A stretch of 64,000 nt of DNA from Actinobacteria bacterium UBA6100 (lineage in GTDB: Bacteria > Actinomycetota > Coriobacteriia > Anaerosomatales > Anaerosomataceae), in contig DIWS01000004.1 in NCBI GenBank assembly GCA_002423585.1, positions 186,001 to 250,000 on the forward strand, given 5' to 3'. Shown here piece by piece: positions 24,536-33,299 of the stretch (position 1 is its first letter; the number at the start of each line of letters is the position of its first letter). A model generated the notes under the pieces. That model was not told the origin of the DNA, made no database searches, and worked only from the letters and a program-made list of their open reading frames with translations. The translations under genes and the position numbers were made by a program.

Positions 24536-25992
24536 TGCGCCTCCCAGGTCCGGTAGCCGAGCGCCTCCGCGATGTGCTCTTCTCCGATCGTCGGATCCTC
24601 AGCCAGGTCGGCGATCGTGCGTGCCACCCGGAGCATCCGCGTGACCGCCCGCCCCGACAGACTGGACCGGCGTGCGGCCGTTTCCAGTAGAGCCCGAGCC
24701 GGAGCGTCGAGATGCCGCCTCACCTCCCCGTGTCCTCGTGTGCGTGCGAAGTCGCGGGCACGGAGGACCCGGTCGCGGGCCTCAGAAGACGGGTCTGACG
24801 AGATCTCGGTACCGATGAGCAGGGCCGGATCGATCCTGTCGACTCGAACGGACATGTCCATCCGGTCGTACAGCGGGCCGCCTATTCGTCCGTTGTACTT
24901 CGAGATCGCCCCCGGCGTGCAACCACACGCTCGCTGCGGATCTCCGGCGTATCCACACGGGCAGGGGTTCATAGCCGCCACCACGGTCACGCGCGCCGGA
25001 TACCTGATCGCCCCGTTGGCACGCACGAGCGTCACGGCGCCTTCCTCGATGGGCTGCCTTAACGCCTGCAGAGCTCCAGGCCCGAACTCAGGCAGTTCGT
25101 CAAGGAACAACACCCCGGTATGGGCGAGCGAGATCTCACCAGGGATGGGCGGCGTACCACCTCCGACGAGGCCGGCGATCGTGCAGGAGTGGTGCGGGGC
25201 CCTGAATGGACGGACACCTGCCAGGCACGGCAGCGGGTCCCTTCCGGCGACGGAGTGCACGAGTGCAGCCTCGAGTCGCTCGGCCGGTGAGAGCGGTGGA
25301 AGAAGGCCGCACAGAGCCTTCGCGAGCATGCTCTTACCGGACCCGGGTGGGCCCACGAACAGCATGTTGTGTCCGCCGGTGGCAGCGATCTCCAGACAGC
25401 GCTTCGCGCACTGGTGGCCCGCGATGTCCGCAAGATCGACCTCGACGCCACACGCCGGGATAGATGCCGTGTCCGCGCCGGACTCAACGTCAGGCAAGCC
25501 CATGCGGACGCGCGCGATGCTGGACACCGGACGGTAGTGCAGGTCGGGTACCGCAGCCACGACTCCCGCCGCATCCGCAGGGCCCAGAAGGGCGCGCTGT
25601 TGACCGGAAGCAGCAACCGCGTGCGCGAGCATCCCCGGTACCGCCCGTACGGTGCCGTCCAGTCCCAACTCTCCGACAGCGTTAACATCAGCGAATGCGC
25701 TTCTCGGCAGCTGCCCTGTAGCGCACAACACCGCGAGCGCGATGGGTAGATCGAATCCCGTGCCGTGCTTCCTCAAAGGAGCCGGCGCGAGGTTGACGAT
25801 GACCCGCGCATTCGGGAACTCGTAACCAGACGAGCGCAGCGCCGCGCGAACGCGGTCCCTCGCCTCCTGGACGGCGGCATCCGCCAGACCGACGATCCCG
25901 AAGACCGGCAGGCCGCTGGACACGTCGGCCTGCACCTCCACCGGGACGGCGTCCACACCGACAAGCGTCGCTGTTGCGATCGAGGCCTGCAC
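24532..25992 (-). CDS. comM: YifB/ComM family Mg-chelatase-like AAA+ ATPase
   Basis: ComM is a hexameric helicase promoting branch migration during transformation. 486 residues. N-terminal Lon-like ChlI domain (GLPVFGIVGLADAAVQEAR and later VNAVGELGLDG), Walker A GPPGSGKS (214-221), Walker B-type VLFLDELPEF, a Cys-containing loop NPCPCGYAGD and the C-terminal Mg_chelatase_C domain (LSGRAVTRMLRVARTIADL). GTG start at 25992, 8 bases after yraN. The yraN-comM-dprA order is common. Confidence 0.94.
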   Translation of the reverse strand: MQASIATATLVGVDAVPVEVQADVSSGLPVFGIVGLADAAVQEARDRVRAALRSSGYEFPNARVIVNLAPAPLRKHGTGFDLPIALAVLCATGQLPRSAFADVNAVGELGLDGTVRAVPGMLAHAVAASGQQRALLGPADAAGVVAAVPDLHYRPVSSIARVRMGLPDVESGADTASIPACGVEVDLADIAGHQCAKRCLEIAATGGHNMLFVGPPGSGKSMLAKALCGLLPPLSPAERLEAALVHSVAGRDPLPCLAGVRPFRAPHHSCTIAGLVGGGTPPIPGEISLAHTGVLFLDELPEFGPGALQALRQPIEEGAVTLVRANGAIRYPARVTVVAAMNPCPCGYAGDPQRACGCTPGAISKYNGRIGGPLYDRMDMSVRVDRIDPALLIGTEISSDPSSEARDRVLRARDFARTRGHGEVRRHLDAPARALLETAARRSSLSGRAVTRMLRVARTIADLAEDPTIGEEHIAEALGYRTWEAQ

Positions 25993-26000
25993 GCGCGGAC

Positions 26001-26363
26001 CTACTCGACCTCGAACGCCGCGCGGTGGTGCCGCAGCAGCGCACGATCATCTGCGATCACGCGAAGCGCGATCACATCGAACCGGATCTGGCACGGCTCG
26101 AGCCCCTGGGCTGAGACGTATGAAGCCGCCAGACGGACCAGTCTTCGACGTTTCGCGGCAGAGACCGCCTCCTCGGGGGTGCCCTGCCCGTCCGTCATGC
26201 GGGTCTTGACCTCACAGATGACGAGCGTATCCCCGTCGAGTGCGACGATGTCGAGTTCGCCACGTCCGTCTCGCCAGTTGCGATCGACCACCCGCATCCC
26301 CGCTCGCTCAAGATATGCCACCGCTGCGTCTTCGCCGCGACGACCGATCCCGGTCCTATCCAT
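26001..26363 (-). CDS. yraN: YraN family protein (UPF0102, nuclease-like fold)
   Basis: 120 residues. Motif RRGEDAAVAYLERAGMRVVD, then the restriction-endonuclease-like core GRGELDIVALDGDTLVICEVKTR with the E-x-D...E-x-K catalytic pattern, and the RRLVRLAASYV helix. ATG 26363 follows GGGAG; an in-frame GTG lies 6 bases upstream. The biochemical role is not established in the family; a DNA repair or recombination role is suspected from its constant linkage with rnhB and comM. Longer upstream reading frames are not conserved. Confidence 0.88.
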   Translation of the reverse strand: MDRTGIGRRGEDAAVAYLERAGMRVVDRNWRDGRGELDIVALDGDTLVICEVKTRMTDGQGTPEEAVSAAKRRRLVRLAASYVSAQGLEPCQIRFDVIALRVIADDRALLRHHRAAFEVE

Positions 26364-26433
26364 GTCCACTCCCTTCGTAGGACAGGAGCGTGACAGGTCA
26401 GGTGAAGCGGGCGGTAAACCGGATCGGAACCGA

Positions 26434-27216
26434 TCAGAACAACGCGATCTGAGAGCACGGGGCGAACGACCGTCGGTGGATCGGTGACGGACCGAGCTCG
26501 GCGATCGCCGCGAGATGGTCAGCGCTGCCGTATCCCTTGTTGCCTGCCAGCCCGTAGCCCGCGTGCACCACATCGAGTTCGACCATGAGGGCGTCCCGCG
26601 CGACCTTGGCGAGTATCGCCGCCGCGGCGATCGCGCGGACCGTGGCGTCTCCGCGCACGATCGCGGTGGAGGGTCTGCCCACGTCGACGGCGCGACCGTC
26701 GACCAGGACATGTTCCGGAGCCACAGAGAGTCCGTCCAGAGCTCGGCGCATCGCAAGCACGGTGGCGGGGCCGATCCCGATGGTGTCTATCTCCGCGGGA
26801 CTGGCGTGTCCCACCGCGCAGGACACCGCCACCGCCAGGATCTCGGTGCTCAGTCGCTGCCGGACGATGGGCGTGAGCCGCTTCGAGTCGTCAAGCCCGG
26901 GAATCATGACGTCGCGTGTGAAGATGCAGGCACCGGCCGAGACCGGGCCGGCGAGCGCCCCTCTTCCGACCTCGTCCACACCGGCCACCAGCGTGACGCC
27001 GGCATCGACCATCCGGCGTTCGGCCTCAGCCAGAGCCTTCAGACGCTCGCACTCAGCAAGATCGCGTGCCAGTCGCCGCCGCGCCACTGAGACCGCTGAC
27101 AGGACCCCGGGACGCCGATCGGTCTCGTGAAGAGCGATCAGGGCGGGCAGCTGCTCACGCGGCGCCGCACCGAGTGCGCCACGAATCATCGCGACAGAGA
27201 GAGTATCCATGCGCAC
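26434..27216 (-). CDS. rnhB: Ribonuclease HII with N-terminal extension
   Basis: Cleaves RNA in RNA-DNA hybrids and removes misincorporated ribonucleotides. 260 residues. The catalytic domain starts near residue 75 with GVDEVGRGALAGPV (D81, E82), followed by DDSKRLTP, the VLVDGRAV segment and IAAAAILAKVARDALM. The first 72 residues are a helical extension found in part of the family. GTG 27216 is chosen because AGGGG is well placed; ATG 27210 is possible. It lies after the rplS terminator. Confidence 0.93.
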   Translation of the reverse strand: MRMDTLSVAMIRGALGAAPREQLPALIALHETDRRPGVLSAVSVARRRLARDLAECERLKALAEAERRMVDAGVTLVAGVDEVGRGALAGPVSAGACIFTRDVMIPGLDDSKRLTPIVRQRLSTEILAVAVSCAVGHASPAEIDTIGIGPATVLAMRRALDGLSVAPEHVLVDGRAVDVGRPSTAIVRGDATVRAIAAAAILAKVARDALMVELDVVHAGYGLAGNKGYGSADHLAAIAELGPSPIHRRSFAPCSQIALF

Positions 27217-27236
27217 AGTCTACCCCTGTACAGCAA

Positions 27237-27263
27237 ACAGCCCCGGTTACGTGCCGGGGCTGT
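27237..27263 (-). terminator. Terminator after rplS
   Basis: Minus strand: 10-bp perfect stem ACAGCCCCGG/CCGGGGCTGT with a 7-base loop followed by TTGCTGT, about 25 bases after the rplS stop and before rnhB. Confidence 0.75.
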
Positions 27264-27288
27264 CTCAGTGTTCTTCGGTGATCCGGAT

Positions 27289-27630
27289 CTAGCGCAGTTC
27301 CTTGACACGGGCGGCCTTGCCGACCTTGTCGCGGAGGTAGTACAGCTTCGCGCGGCGGACCTTGCCGCGGGTGACGACCTCGAGGCTGACGATCTTCGGC
27401 GAGTGGACCGGGAAGGTGCGCTCGACGCCGACCGCGAAGGAGATCTTGCGGACCGTGAACGTCTCCCGGTTGCCCGCACCGTGACGGCGGATGACGATGC
27501 CCTGGAACGGCTGAACGCGCTCGCGGCTGCCCTCGACGACCTTGTACATGACCTTCACGGTATCGCCGACGCCGAACGCCGGGATGTCCTCACGCAGCTG
27601 CTGCTGCTCGATGGCGCGAATCTTGTCCAT
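27289..27630 (-). CDS. rplS: 50S ribosomal protein L19
   Basis: L19 lies at the 30S-50S interface. 113 residues, normal length. The segments FGVGDTVKVMYKVVEGSRER, QPFQGIVIRRHGAG and the end AKLYYLRDKVGKAARVKE are diagnostic. ATG 27630. It has its own promoter in the 118-base gap behind lepB and a terminator downstream, so it can be expressed as a single gene although trmD and rimM lie just upstream. Confidence 0.97.
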   Translation of the reverse strand: MDKIRAIEQQQLREDIPAFGVGDTVKVMYKVVEGSRERVQPFQGIVIRRHGAGNRETFTVRKISFAVGVERTFPVHSPKIVSLEVVTRGKVRRAKLYYLRDKVGKAARVKELR

Positions 27631-27664
27631 GACCTGTTCCTGTTCAGTCAGTTGTGTTCTTCAG

Positions 27665-27678
27665 GGTGCCAGGAGGCA
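27665..27678 (-). promoter_or_regulatory. Small hairpin in rplS leader
   Basis: GTGCC-TCCT-GGCAC, a 5-bp stem with 4-base loop, immediately downstream of the rplS promoter. L19 leader structures are known in other bacteria; this one is small and its role is unproven. Confidence 0.35.
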
Positions 27679-27687
27679 CGAGTGGGT

Positions 27688-27716
27688 AGTATAGCCTAGC
27701 CGTGAGGCGCAAGCAA
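27688..27716 (-). promoter_or_regulatory. Promoter of rplS
   Basis: Minus strand: -35 TTGCTT (27711-27716), 17-base spacer, -10 TATACT (27688-27693). Predicted start near 27681, leader about 50 bases. Confidence 0.75.
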
Positions 27717-27748
27717 CGACACTCCGCGCGCGTCACCGTCCGAAGTCG

Positions 27749-28351
27749 CTAGAGTTCGCCGATGCGGTCGATCGGCCAGTAGCACAGGAACGCCTTGCCC
27801 CTGATGTCCGAGAGCGGCACGGCGCCGAACACCCGCGAGTCCGCGCTGTTGGTGCGATTGTCGCCCATCAACCAGACCGAGCCTTCGGGCACGACATACG
27901 GCATCGGCTGGACCATCGGTTCGCTTCTCTGACCGTATGTATAGGGCTCATCGAGGACGACACCGTCGACCACCACCATGCCGTCTTCCAGGTCGACCGT
28001 CTGACCGCCGACCGCGATCACCCGCTTCACCAGCGTGTCGACGTTGCCGGTCGGGTCGTCGAGCACGACGATATCCTTCACCTCGGGCTCGCCGAATCGG
28101 TAGATGAACTTGTTGGCGATGATGCGGTCCTGGATCTCGATGGTGGGGATCATCGAGCCCGTGGGCACGACATACGGCTGCACGACAAAGGCCCTGATGC
28201 CGCTTGCAAGCAAGAACGCCAGAGCGACCATGACCGCAAGTTCGGCAAGCCATCGCCCGAACGAGACCGGTCTCTCCTCGGGCTCCTCCTCGAAGAGGTC
28301 GTCCTCGACCGGCGCGCCGGTCGTGCTCTCGATCTCGAATTCGTCTGCCAC
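27749..28351 (-). CDS. lepB: Signal peptidase I (first copy)
   Basis: Type I signal peptidase removing Sec/Tat signal peptides at the outer face of the membrane. 200 residues with an acidic cytosolic N-terminus (1-30), one membrane helix (about 36-56), Ser nucleophile in PTGSMIPT, catalytic Lys in LVKRVIAVGG and the late box GDNRTNSADSR. GTG start at 28351, 7 bases after trmD. Linkage to rplS and trmD is common in actinobacteria. A second signal peptidase lies downstream of ftsY. Confidence 0.94.
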   Translation of the reverse strand: MADEFEIESTTGAPVEDDLFEEEPEERPVSFGRWLAELAVMVALAFLLASGIRAFVVQPYVVPTGSMIPTIEIQDRIIANKFIYRFGEPEVKDIVVLDDPTGNVDTLVKRVIAVGGQTVDLEDGMVVVDGVVLDEPYTYGQRSEPMVQPMPYVVPEGSVWLMGDNRTNSADSRVFGAVPLSDIRGKAFLCYWPIDRIGEL

Positions 28352-28358
28352 GTCGTCC

Positions 28359-29096
28359 CTACTCTTCAGTATCGTGTGCGATGCCTTCAGCGAAGCGTCT
28401 CTCGTCCTCGGAGAGGTGCGCTGAGGCTATCAGGTCGGGACGCCGCTGGGCGGTCCTCCTGATCGCCTCTGTGCGGCGCCACCGCGCTATGCGCGCGTGG
28501 TCCCCACTCGTCAGCACCTCAGGGACATCCATCCCCAGAAACGATGCGGGACGGGTGTACTGAGGATACTCTAACAGGCCCTCGGTGAACGATTCGTCTG
28601 CAGCTGACTGCTCGTGGCCCAAGACCCCCGGCTGTAGGCGCGCCACCGCATCGATGACCACCATCGCTGCAAGCTCTCCTCCGGTGAGCACGTAGTCGCC
28701 AAGCGACACCTCCATGTCAGCCCTGGCTAGGATGCGCTCATCGAATCCCTCGTACCGACCGCACACCAAGACAAGTCGGGGGCGCTTCGCGAGATCGCGG
28801 ACGAGATCCTGGTCTAGGCGGCGGCCCTGCGGCGAGAGCACGATCACCGTTGAGGGCAGTTGGGACATCGCCCGGATATCGTCGAGCGCCCGATAGACCG
28901 GTTCCGGCTTCATCACCATGCCCGGCCCACCGCCGAACGGAGCGTCGTCGGTCGAACGATGACGGTCGGCGGTCCAGTCGCGGAGATCGTGTGTGACGAC
29001 ATCAAGCGCGCCCGTGGCGCACGCGCGCCCGACGATCGACGCGCTCAACATCGGCGCGAACATGTCGGGCAGTATGGTCAGCAGATCGATGCGCAT
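28359..29096 (-). CDS. trmD: tRNA (guanine-37-N1)-methyltransferase
   Basis: SAM-dependent SPOUT-class enzyme methylating G37 next to the anticodon and preventing +1 frameshifts. 245 residues. LLTILPDMFAPML, DDAPFGGGPGMVMKPEP, LVLVCGRYEGFDERI and SLGDYVLTGGELAAMVVIDA form the knotted SAM site. The start overlaps the rimM stop by one base. Standard rpsP-khpA-rimM-trmD-rplS order. Confidence 0.97.
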   Translation of the reverse strand: MRIDLLTILPDMFAPMLSASIVGRACATGALDVVTHDLRDWTADRHRSTDDAPFGGGPGMVMKPEPVYRALDDIRAMSQLPSTVIVLSPQGRRLDQDLVRDLAKRPRLVLVCGRYEGFDERILARADMEVSLGDYVLTGGELAAMVVIDAVARLQPGVLGHEQSAADESFTEGLLEYPQYTRPASFLGMDVPEVLTSGDHARIARWRRTEAIRRTAQRRPDLIASAHLSEDERRFAEGIAHDTEE

Positions 29097-29605
29097 CAGT
29101 CGTCCTCGTCGATCAATCCGTCGAGCAGCGCGACCTCGAGGCCGTCTGCGTCGAAGTGGAGCATGACGTCGTCGATCACGGGGATGAGCACCTGTCCGTA
29201 CCGTTCCCCGTCGACCACGAGCACGTCGTTGGCGCCGGTCACGATGATATCCGTCACGTGACCGAGCTCTCCGCGCACCACATCACGGACCGCGGCCCCG
29301 ATATACGCGTCGCGACCTTCTGTCACCTGCTCCTCTACACCGCTCGCAAGCAACCATCGGCCGCACAGGTCATGCGCTTCCGGCGCGGTGACGACGCCCG
29401 AGATGCGGACGAGCAGCCCCTTCGGGCCCGATCGGACGGACTCGATGCGTCGAGGCACGGCTCCGGATGCAGGCGGCGGAACGATCCACACGTCCTCCTC
29501 AAGGGGAAGAGCAAGGGCGAGGCCCCCGGTCTGCACGACCGTGACCTCGCCCGTCGTTCCATGAGCCTTGACGATCCGGCCGAGCCGTCGGTACGGCGCG
29601 GACAT
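29096..29605 (-). CDS. rimM: Ribosome maturation factor RimM
   Basis: Assists maturation of the 30S head and binds S19. 169 residues with the N-terminal beta-barrel (LGRIVKAHGTTGEVTV) and PRC-barrel C-terminal domain (IGAAVRDVVRGELGHVTDII, VLIPVIDDVM). ATG 29605, 4 bases after the khpA stop; the longer open frame upstream overlaps khpA and is not conserved. Confidence 0.94.
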   Translation of the reverse strand: MSAPYRRLGRIVKAHGTTGEVTVVQTGGLALALPLEEDVWIVPPPASGAVPRRIESVRSGPKGLLVRISGVVTAPEAHDLCGRWLLASGVEEQVTEGRDAYIGAAVRDVVRGELGHVTDIIVTGANDVLVVDGERYGQVLIPVIDDVMLHFDADGLEVALLDGLIDEDD

Positions 29606-29609
29606 CCGA

Positions 29610-29858
29610 TCAGCCGATGACTTCGACCGTGGCGTCGGCGTCTTCGGCGGATGCCGCAGCGCGGACCAACACGCGGATCGCCTTGATGACCCTGCCCTGA
29701 CGCCCGATGACCTTGCCCGCATCGTCGGCGTGGACCGATACCTCGTACGTGGTCGTCTCCGCCCCGACTCGCTTCTCGATCCGGACATCTTCCGGATGCT
29801 CGACGAGCGAGGTCACGAGGTATTCGACGAGTCCGTCGAGATCCACCGGGTTCGACAC
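29610..29858 (-). CDS. khpA: KH-domain RNA-binding protein KhpA
   Basis: 82 residues consisting of one KH domain: EYLVTSLVEHPEDVRIEKR then VHADDAGKVIGRQGRVIKAIRVLV, in which the GKVIGRQGR loop is the KH signature. Together with KhpB, homologues bind many mRNAs and affect cell size in Gram-positives. GTG start at 29858, one base after the rpsP stop. It sits between rpsP and rimM as in most Gram-positives. Confidence 0.92.
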   Translation of the reverse strand: MSNPVDLDGLVEYLVTSLVEHPEDVRIEKRVGAETTTYEVSVHADDAGKVIGRQGRVIKAIRVLVRAAASAEDADATVEVIG

Positions 29859-29859
29859 G

Positions 29860-30315
29860 CTACTCGGCCGCCTCTTCAGGAGCCTCTTCCGCGGCCGGCT
29901 CTGCCTCGGGCTCCACCTCGGGCTCTGCCTCGATAGCGGGCTCTTCTTCGACCGGTGGCTGTGCGGCAGCCTCGGCGGCTTTCGCCTCAGCCTCAGCGGC
30001 GGCCTTCGCATCGGCCTCGGCCTTGGCCTGGGCCTTCTTCGAGAGCGCGGACTCCTTGGTGGGCGCGACGGCCTCGGGATTCTTGGCGATCGCGAGGAGC
30101 TTCGCGACGGTCTCGCTGGGCTGCGCGCCCTTCGCGATCCAGGCATCGATCTTCTCGACGTTCAACTCGATCGTGGACGGGTCGGTACGCGGGTTGTACC
30201 GGCCGAGGATCTCGATGAAACGGCCGTCGCGCGGTGCGCGCGAATCGGCAGCGACAACGCGGTAGAACGGGGCCTTCTTCGCGCCTGCGCGAGCAAGGCG
30301 GATCTTGACTGCCAA
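29860..30315 (-). CDS. rpsP: 30S ribosomal protein S16 with acidic tail
   Basis: S16 is an early-binding protein of the 30S body. 151 residues: the conserved core (AVKIRLARAGAKKAPFYRVV, RDGRFIEILGRYNPRTDPS) fills the first 90, followed by a 60-residue Ala/Glu/Pro tail common in actinobacterial S16. The TTG at 30315 is chosen because GGAGG lies 8 bases upstream and the next residues are AVKIRLARAG, as in other S16. A hairpin and a good promoter precede it. Confidence 0.95.
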   Translation of the reverse strand: MAVKIRLARAGAKKAPFYRVVAADSRAPRDGRFIEILGRYNPRTDPSTIELNVEKIDAWIAKGAQPSETVAKLLAIAKNPEAVAPTKESALSKKAQAKAEADAKAAAEAEAKAAEAAAQPPVEEEPAIEAEPEVEPEAEPAAEEAPEEAAE

Positions 30316-30334
30316 AACCTTCACCTCCGTGTAG

Positions 30335-30352
30335 GTGGCCCGGTCGGGCCAC
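30335..30352 (-). promoter_or_regulatory. Hairpin directly before the rpsP ribosome binding site
   Basis: GTGGCCC/GGGCCAC 7-bp perfect stem with a 4-base loop, ending about 8 bases before the GGAGG of rpsP. Its position allows control of translation; no function is demonstrated. Confidence 0.45.
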
Positions 30353-30374
30353 ACCTGAGCAAAAGCAGCGACTA

Positions 30375-30403
30375 ATGATACGAGAAGCGTACCCGAGGGT
30401 CAA
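30375..30403 (-). promoter_or_regulatory. Promoter of rpsP-khpA-rimM-trmD
   Basis: Minus strand: -35 TTGACC (30398-30403), 17-base spacer, -10 TATCAT (30375-30380), in the 113-base gap after ffh. Predicted start near 30368. Confidence 0.8.
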
Positions 30404-30428
30404 AGCACTTACCGCCGGACTACTCAGA

Positions 30429-31781
30429 CTACAGCGGACCGGGCATCCCTGGAAGGCCGAACCGCCTTCGTTGCCCGCCTTTCTTGCCCTGCCGCTCCAT
30501 GACCTGCATCTGCTTGATCATCTTCTGGGTGGCAGCGAACTGCTTGAGCACCTGGTTCACATCGTAGACGCGCACTCCCGCGCCCGCCGCGATGCGCTCC
30601 CTGCGCGCCCCGTTGATGATAGAGGGCTTGGCGCGTTCGCGCAGCGTCATGGACTCGATGATCGCCTCGGTGCGGCCCAGCGCCCCCTCATCGATCTCGG
30701 CGTCCTTCGGCAGTTTGTTCGCACCCGGGATCATCTTCATGATGTCCGAAAGCGACCCCATCTTCCGGACCTGTTGCAGCTGGGACAGGAAGTCGTCGAG
30801 AGTGAACGAGCCGCTCTTGAGGCGCTCCTCCATCTCCACTGCGGACTGCTCATCGAAGGCGTCCTGCGCCTTCTCGATCAGGCCGACGACGTCTCCCATG
30901 CCGAGGATGCGCTTGGCCATGCGCTCCGGATGGAACGGCTCGAGCGCATCGAGTCTCTCGCCGACGCCGACGAACTTGATCGGGCGACCGGTGACAGCGC
31001 GAACCGAGAGCGCGGCGCCGCCCCGGGCATCACCGTCGAGCTTTGTGACTATGACACCATCGAAGTCGACGCGCTCGGCGAAGGCGGTGGCCGCGTTCAC
31101 GGCATCCTGACCCGTCATCGCGTCGATCACCATGAGGACCTGGTCTGGCTTGACGGCGGCCTTGATCGCAGCGGCCTCCGCCATCATCTCCTCATCGATG
31201 TGCAGACGACCGGCGGTGTCGATGATGACCAGATCGCGCATGTGTGCTATCGCATCGCGCACGCCTTCCTGCGCGATCGCCACGGGGTCCGTGCCCTCGC
31301 TGCGATAGACGGGGATGTCGAGCTGGCGGCCCAACGCCTCCAGCTGGTCGATAGCCGCAGGCCGGTAGACGTCGCAGGCGACGAGGAGCGGGCTCTTGCC
31401 CTGCTTTCGCAGCACGTTGGCGAGCTTGGCCGAAGCGGTCGTCTTGCCGGAGCCCTGGAGTCCCACCAGCATGATCACGGCCGGCAATCGCCCGGAGAAG
31501 ACGAGCCTCGACTCGGCGCCGCCCATCAGCGTCGTGAGCTCCTCCATCACGATCTTCACGACCATCTGGCCCGGCGTGAGGCTCTTCATCACGTCCTGGC
31601 CCACCGCCCGCTCGCGCACGCGGGCGACGAACTCCTTCACCGTCTTGAAGTTGACGTCGGCTTCGAGGAGCGCCATGCGCACTTCGCGCATAGCGGCGTC
31701 CACATCGGCCTCGGAGAGGACTCCACGACCGGTCAGTTTGGAGAAGACCGCCTGTAGGCGGTCGGTGAGGTTCTCGAACAC
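30429..31781 (-). CDS. ffh: Signal recognition particle protein Ffh (SRP54)
   Basis: GTPase that recognises signal sequences on ribosomes and docks to FtsY. 450 residues: N domain (1-88), G domain with GLQGSGKTT, DVYRPAAIDQL, DTAGRLH and TKLDGDARGG, then the Met-rich M domain (about 320-435, MIKQMQVMERQGKK). GTG start at 31781 with GGGAGG upstream. It shares a cluster with its receptor ftsY. Confidence 0.97.
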   Translation of the reverse strand: MFENLTDRLQAVFSKLTGRGVLSEADVDAAMREVRMALLEADVNFKTVKEFVARVRERAVGQDVMKSLTPGQMVVKIVMEELTTLMGGAESRLVFSGRLPAVIMLVGLQGSGKTTASAKLANVLRKQGKSPLLVACDVYRPAAIDQLEALGRQLDIPVYRSEGTDPVAIAQEGVRDAIAHMRDLVIIDTAGRLHIDEEMMAEAAAIKAAVKPDQVLMVIDAMTGQDAVNAATAFAERVDFDGVIVTKLDGDARGGAALSVRAVTGRPIKFVGVGERLDALEPFHPERMAKRILGMGDVVGLIEKAQDAFDEQSAVEMEERLKSGSFTLDDFLSQLQQVRKMGSLSDIMKMIPGANKLPKDAEIDEGALGRTEAIIESMTLRERAKPSIINGARRERIAAGAGVRVYDVNQVLKQFAATQKMIKQMQVMERQGKKGGQRRRFGLPGMPGPL

Positions 31782-31828
31782 GGGGCCTCCCGGGTCAGGA
31801 CAGGGCTACACCCTACGTATGGCGCACG

Positions 31829-32374
31829 TCACTCGTCAATCCTGCCCATCCGCGACGGCGGGAGGATCACCGCGACGACCTCGCCTTCGATCGATGAGAG
31901 TGGGACGAAACCGATGTTTCGGCTGTCGAGCGAGACCGGCCGGTTGTCGCCAAGAACGTAGACGCTGCCATCAGGCACGGTCATCGGCCCGAGCCTGTAC
32001 GACGCACTGCCGATATATGCGTCCGGCGCGGCCACAGACGACTCGCCGTTGACGTACGCGGAGTCGCCGACGATCTCCACCCGATCGCCCGCAAGCGCGA
32101 CCACCCGTTTGATCAGACGGACCGTCGTGCCGTTGCGATCCACCGACGTGAACGACACGATGTCGCCGACCTCGGGCCTGTCGTAGCCACGCGTCACGAG
32201 GACACGGTCGGACTGCAGGAGCGTCGGCTCCATCGATGCACCATCGACCTTCAGGACGTTGTGAACGACGTACAGAAGCGTGACTGCCACAGCAAGCACG
32301 ATGACGAGCGCCACCGCGATCGGCAGGAAGTGCCGATCGGACGAACGCCAGGCGATGAGCCGGGGCGGCTCCAA
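31829..32374 (-). CDS. lepB: Signal peptidase I (second copy)
   Basis: About 181 residues. Short N-terminus, one membrane helix (about 18-42), Ser in DGASMEPTLL, Lys in LIKRVVALAGD and GDNRPVSLDSR near the end, so all catalytic residues are present. The TTG at 32374 has AGGA at good spacing and lies 7 bases after the ftsY stop. A longer TTG-initiated frame overlaps ftsY. This copy differs clearly from the one at 27749-28351, so the two may differ in substrate preference. Clustered with ftsY and ffh, which deliver its substrates. Confidence 0.9.
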   Translation of the reverse strand: MEPPRLIAWRSSDRHFLPIAVALVIVLAVAVTLLYVVHNVLKVDGASMEPTLLQSDRVLVTRGYDRPEVGDIVSFTSVDRNGTTVRLIKRVVALAGDRVEIVGDSAYVNGESSVAAPDAYIGSASYRLGPMTVPDGSVYVLGDNRPVSLDSRNIGFVPLSSIEGEVVAVILPPSRMGRIDE

Positions 32375-32381
32375 GGGGATC

Positions 32382-33299
32382 CTAACCGACCGAGCCGACG
32401 AGGGCCTCAGCAAAGACGCCCGGATCGAACGGCTCCAGGTCTTCAGGGCCCTCCCCGACTCCGATGCGCACGACAGGGAGCCCGAGCTCCCGTGCGACGG
32501 CGACCACGATCCCGCCCTTGGCGGTCCCGTCGAGCTTGGTGAGGACGATGGCGTCGAGCGACAGCGCCCGATCGAACTCGCGTGCCTGGATGAGCCCGTT
32601 CTGGCCTGTCGTGGCGTCCATCACCAGCACCGTGCGCACCGGGAACGGACTCTCCCGCTCGGCCACGCGCTTCACCTTCACCAGCTCTGCCATAAGGTCC
32701 GCCGAGGTATGCAGCCGACCTGCAGTGTCGATCATGATCGTGTCGGCCCCGTGCTCCCGCGCCTGCGCGATGGTGTCGAAGACCACCGCGGCAGGGTCCG
32801 AACCGTGCGGACGCTCGACCACCGGGACGGCCGCGCGCTCGGCCCACACCCGCAACTGCTCGATGGCTGCCGCCCGGAAGGTGTCGCCCGAGCCGATCAC
32901 CACCCGTCTGCCGGCATCGGCGAGAGACTTCGCCAGCTTGCCCACGCTCGTGGTCTTGCCCGTGCCGTTCACGCCGACCATCAGGATGGTGCACTGCGGC
33001 AGCGAGAAGGGGTCTTCCCCATCGACGCTGACCTCCGCGGCGATCTCCGTAGCGAGGCGATCGACCACGGCCGCGGCGTCGGGCAGCGACTCGCGCGCTG
33101 CAAGATCACGCAGGCGCGCCACCATCTCGGTGGTGGCGGCTATGCCCATGTCGGCCTGGATCAGAGCGTCTTCGAGCTCCTCCCAGAAGACGTCATCGAG
33201 GTCGGGCCCACGCCTCAGCAGGACGTTCAGGTGCCCCCTGAGCTCGCCCCGGGTCTTGGCGAGACCCTCGCCCAGCCGCTTGTACCAGGGCTCGGTCAC
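32382..33299 (-). CDS. ftsY: SRP receptor FtsY
   Basis: Membrane-associated SRP receptor GTPase. 305 residues, without the long acidic A domain of E. coli FtsY. NG domain with GVNGTGKTTSVGKLA, SGDTFRAAAIEQL, DTAGRLHTSADLM, TKLDGTAKGG and the GVGEGPEDLEPFD end. GTG 33299 overlaps the smc stop by 4 bases (GTGA). The smc-ftsY-ffh order is widely conserved. Confidence 0.97.
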   Translation of the reverse strand: MTEPWYKRLGEGLAKTRGELRGHLNVLLRRGPDLDDVFWEELEDALIQADMGIAATTEMVARLRDLAARESLPDAAAVVDRLATEIAAEVSVDGEDPFSLPQCTILMVGVNGTGKTTSVGKLAKSLADAGRRVVIGSGDTFRAAAIEQLRVWAERAAVPVVERPHGSDPAAVVFDTIAQAREHGADTIMIDTAGRLHTSADLMAELVKVKRVAERESPFPVRTVLVMDATTGQNGLIQAREFDRALSLDAIVLTKLDGTAKGGIVVAVARELGLPVVRIGVGEGPEDLEPFDPGVFAEALVGSVG

